Shown: positions 5,687-6,913 of the stretch, in pieces | Numbering within the stretch: position 1 is the first letter of the stretch | How the letters are laid out: every line of letters starts with the position of its first letter | Assembly: GCA_013816725.1 (NCBI GenBank) | Contig: JACDEA010000119.1 | Span: 1 to 6,913 of the forward strand | Direction of reading: 5' to 3' | Length of the DNA: 6,913 bases | From: Actinomycetota bacterium | Lineage (GTDB): Bacteria > Actinomycetota > Acidimicrobiia > Acidimicrobiales > JACDEA01 | Made by a program: the position numbers and the translations under genes | Notes under the pieces: model-generated | Seen by the model: the letters and a program-made list of their open reading frames with translations, nothing else | The model's database searches: none | What the model was told of the DNA's origin: nothing

Positions 5687-6059
5687 GATCGTCAATGTCC
5701 GCTACATGGTCGACGACGTCGACGAGGCGGTCGCCTTCTACACGAAAGTGTTCGGGTTCGAGGTGAATCTCAACGCCGCGCCGGCGTTCGCCGATGTGAC
5801 GCGCGGCAACCTCCGGCTGTTGCTCTCCGGACCGAAAAGCTCGGCCGGCCGGCCGATGCCCGATGGCGCCCAACCCGGCCCCGGCGGCTGGAACCGCATC
5901 CATTTCATCGTCGACGACCTCGACGTCGAAGTGGCGCGGTTGCGCGCCGCCGGTGCCCGATTCCGCAACGACATCATCGACGGACCGGGCGGAAAGCAGA
6001 TCCTGCTCCAGGACCCTGCCGGCAACGTCGTCGAGCTGTTCGAACCCGCCGCCCGCTGA
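5673..6059 (+). CDS. VOC-superfamily (glyoxalase/dioxygenase-fold) protein
   Basis: A 128-residue single-unit VOC protein made of two beta-alpha-beta-beta-beta modules. Module one begins NVRYMVDDVDEAVAFYTKVFGFEV, and module two begins RIHFIVDDLDVEVARLRAAG and ends QDPAGNVVELFEP. Aligning the modules on their VDD segments puts Arg10 where module two has His77. His77 and Glu121 are candidate metal ligands, but the usual first-module histidine is replaced. The protein has no cysteine at all, so it lacks the thiols of ArsI C-As lyases despite sitting next to an ars gene. It follows a strong Shine-Dalgarno and overlaps the arsR-arsC stop by 14 nt, so it is almost certainly co-expressed. Roles could include binding or modifying an arsenical, glyoxalase-like detoxification, or antibiotic binding. 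Family call is firm, function open. Confidence 0.88.
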   Translation: MPNAEIVNVRYMVDDVDEAVAFYTKVFGFEVNLNAAPAFADVTRGNLRLLLSGPKSSAGRPMPDGAQPGPGGWNRIHFIVDDLDVEVARLRAAGARFRNDIIDGPGGKQILLQDPAGNVVELFEPAAR

Positions 6060-6067
6060 ACACCCTT

Positions 6068-6646
6068 ATGCAGGTGCCGAAGTCACTCGTGATCTCCGAC
6101 TACAACCCGCTGTGGCCGAGCCGCTTTCGAGGGATCGCCGCGGAACTCCGCGACCGCGTCGGCGACGACTGTCTTCGAATCGACCACATCGGATCCACGT
6201 CGATTCCGGGGCTTGCGGCTAAGGACCTGATCGACGTTCAGATCACCGTCGAGTATCTGGCGGCTTGCGATTCGTGGCCCGACGAAGTCCTCCGCGGGCT
6301 TGTCTGCACGCCCGACAATCTGGTCGACCACATCCCCGCCGGCTTCTCGACTGATCCCACGGACTGGGCGAAGCGCTACTGGTCGAGGCCAGGAGAGCTC
6401 CACGTCCACGTGCGAGAGGCCGGCCGACCGAATCAGCGATATCCGCTGCTGTTCCGAGACTTTCTCCGCGCCGACGCTGCGGCAGCCGGCTCCTACGGAG
6501 CCATGAAGCGCGCGCTCGCATCTGCCGTCCAAGACGACTGGGACACGTACTACGCCGTGAAAGACCCAGCGTGCGATCTCATCATGGCCGGCGCCGAGCA
6601 TTGGGCGGCACGCGTCGGCTGGTCCCAGCCGGCGAGCGACGCGTAG
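6068..6646 (+). CDS. GrpB / UPF0157 family protein (nucleotidyltransferase fold)
   Basis: A 192-residue GrpB-family protein. The hallmark segments are all present: SDYNPLWPSRF at about 10-20, the nucleotidyltransferase-like DHIGSTSIPGLAAKDLIDVQI at 39-59, HVHV followed by LLFRDFLRAD in the middle, and DTYYAVKDPACDLI near the C-terminus. GrpB proteins have a nucleotidyltransferase fold, but their substrates are largely undefined. The ATG at 6068 lies 8 nt after the VOC stop. I see no Shine-Dalgarno, so it probably depends on translation from the VOC gene. Third positions are somewhat less GC-biased than in the left genes (codons such as CGA, CTT, GGA, GCT), which may mean a different origin. 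The long hairpin downstream marks the end of the transcript. Whether it belongs functionally to the arsenic genes is unknown. Confidence 0.88.
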   Translation: MQVPKSLVISDYNPLWPSRFRGIAAELRDRVGDDCLRIDHIGSTSIPGLAAKDLIDVQITVEYLAACDSWPDEVLRGLVCTPDNLVDHIPAGFSTDPTDWAKRYWSRPGELHVHVREAGRPNQRYPLLFRDFLRADAAAAGSYGAMKRALASAVQDDWDTYYAVKDPACDLIMAGAEHWAARVGWSQPASDA

Positions 6647-6680
6647 CCGGCGCTAAGTGGCCGGCAGGCCGCCCGCCCCT

Positions 6681-6735
6681 CGTGTTCCGCGCGGATTTTG
6701 GCACGGCGGGCGCACCGAAATCCGCGCGGAATGCG
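6681..6735. terminator. Long inverted repeat, probable bidirectional terminator
   Basis: TTCCGCGCGGATTT (6685-6698) is the perfect reverse complement of AAATCCGCGCGGAA (6718-6731). Pairing extends inward through one wobble to GG/CC, giving a 13-nt loop (6702-6714), and outward through CGTG/TGCG with two wobbles, for a stem of about 21 bp. It lies 34 nt past the GrpB stop and 21 nt before the stop of the convergent HNH gene. No T-tract follows, which is common in high-GC actinobacteria. Each arm contains the palindrome TCCGCGCGGA, so it could alternatively be a dispersed repeat or protein-binding site. Confidence 0.65.
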
Positions 6736-6756
6736 CCAGCGTTTCACAGCGCGCCG

Positions 6757-6913
6757 TCACAGCGCGGCCGCCGTCGGCGGCGCGTGCGCGTTCGTCGGGT
6801 GCCGTGGATCATCCGGGCCCACGAAGGCGCGTTTGCCCCGTCCGTGCTCCAACATCCAGTTCTTGCGGGTCTTGAGGTCGTGATGGTGGCTGCACAATCG
6901 GTCGAGCCAGTCC
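6757..6913 (-). CDS. HNH endonuclease, C-terminal end (DUF222/13E12-type, runs off right edge)
   Basis: Reading leftward, the last 51 codons of a gene are visible, ending in TGA at 6757-6759. The residues DWLDRLCSHHHDLKTRKNW carry the C-x2-HH and KT...W pattern of the HNH metal-finger end. GPDDPRHP then follows, a phrase typical of DUF222/13E12 HNH proteins, which are abundant in actinobacteria and often present in many copies. The tail THAPPTAAAL-like end is low complexity. The gene body and start lie outside the window, so I cannot tell whether it is intact. It converges on GrpB with the hairpin between them. It is probably a DNase of a mobile or multicopy family. Confidence 0.75.
   Translation of the reverse strand, partial: DWLDRLCSHHHDLKTRKNWMLEHGRGKRAFVGPDDPRHPTNAHAPPTAAAL

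Noticed and set aside
5673..6059. Calling the VOC gene arsI
   Set aside because: ArsI-type C-As lyases use cysteine thiols to bind the arsenical, and this protein has no cysteine.
1..6913. CRISPR array, tRNA or rRNA gene, or intact insertion sequence
   Set aside because: I see no regularly spaced repeats, no tRNA-like cloverleaf or rRNA signature, and no transposase. The only mobile-type signal is the HNH tail at the right edge.

Overview
The window is 6.9 kb of very GC-rich DNA, roughly two-thirds or more G+C by eye. The strong third-position G/C bias leaves long open shadow frames on the opposite strand. GTG starts are common, several starts look leaderless, and the right edge carries the tail of a DUF222/13E12-type HNH endonuclease. 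Together these suggest an actinomycete-type (Actinomycetota) chromosome. I cannot name the genus; an Acidimicrobiia-like or environmental lineage is possible but not shown.

Left block, minus strand (1-2160): an SDR oxidoreductase is followed by a zinc-dependent MDR alcohol/polyol dehydrogenase, whose ATG overlaps the SDR stop (ATGA). Next, after 4 nt, comes a small two-helix membrane protein that runs off the left edge. This is a tight operon read leftward.

Middle block, plus strand (2181-4821): a compact FGGY-family sugar/polyol kinase starts only 20 bp from the divergent SDR start. It overlaps by 17 nt a secreted alpha/beta hydrolase of the esterase D/antigen 85 fold. Two dehydrogenases facing a sugar kinase suggest oxidation and phosphorylation of a polyol or unusual sugar, but no substrate can be read from the sequence.

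Right block, plus strand (4805-6646): an operator-like palindrome (ATCAA-N6-TTGAT) and a leaderless promoter precede a natural fusion of an ArsR-type winged helix with a thioredoxin-type arsenate reductase (ArsC/LMW-phosphatase fold). The fusion overlaps a cysteine-free VOC-fold protein, and a GrpB/UPF0157 nucleotidyltransferase-fold protein follows. The three genes look like one transcript. No arsenite efflux gene is visible. A long hairpin at 6681-6735 lies between GrpB and the convergent HNH endonuclease tail (6757-6913) and probably ends transcription from both sides.

The most striking regulatory pattern is that three plus-strand genes (kinase, esterase, arsR-arsC) each have a TANNNT hexamer exactly 7 nt before a GTG start. 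The minus-strand membrane gene has one at 6 nt. This is the signature expected of leaderless actinobacterial transcripts.
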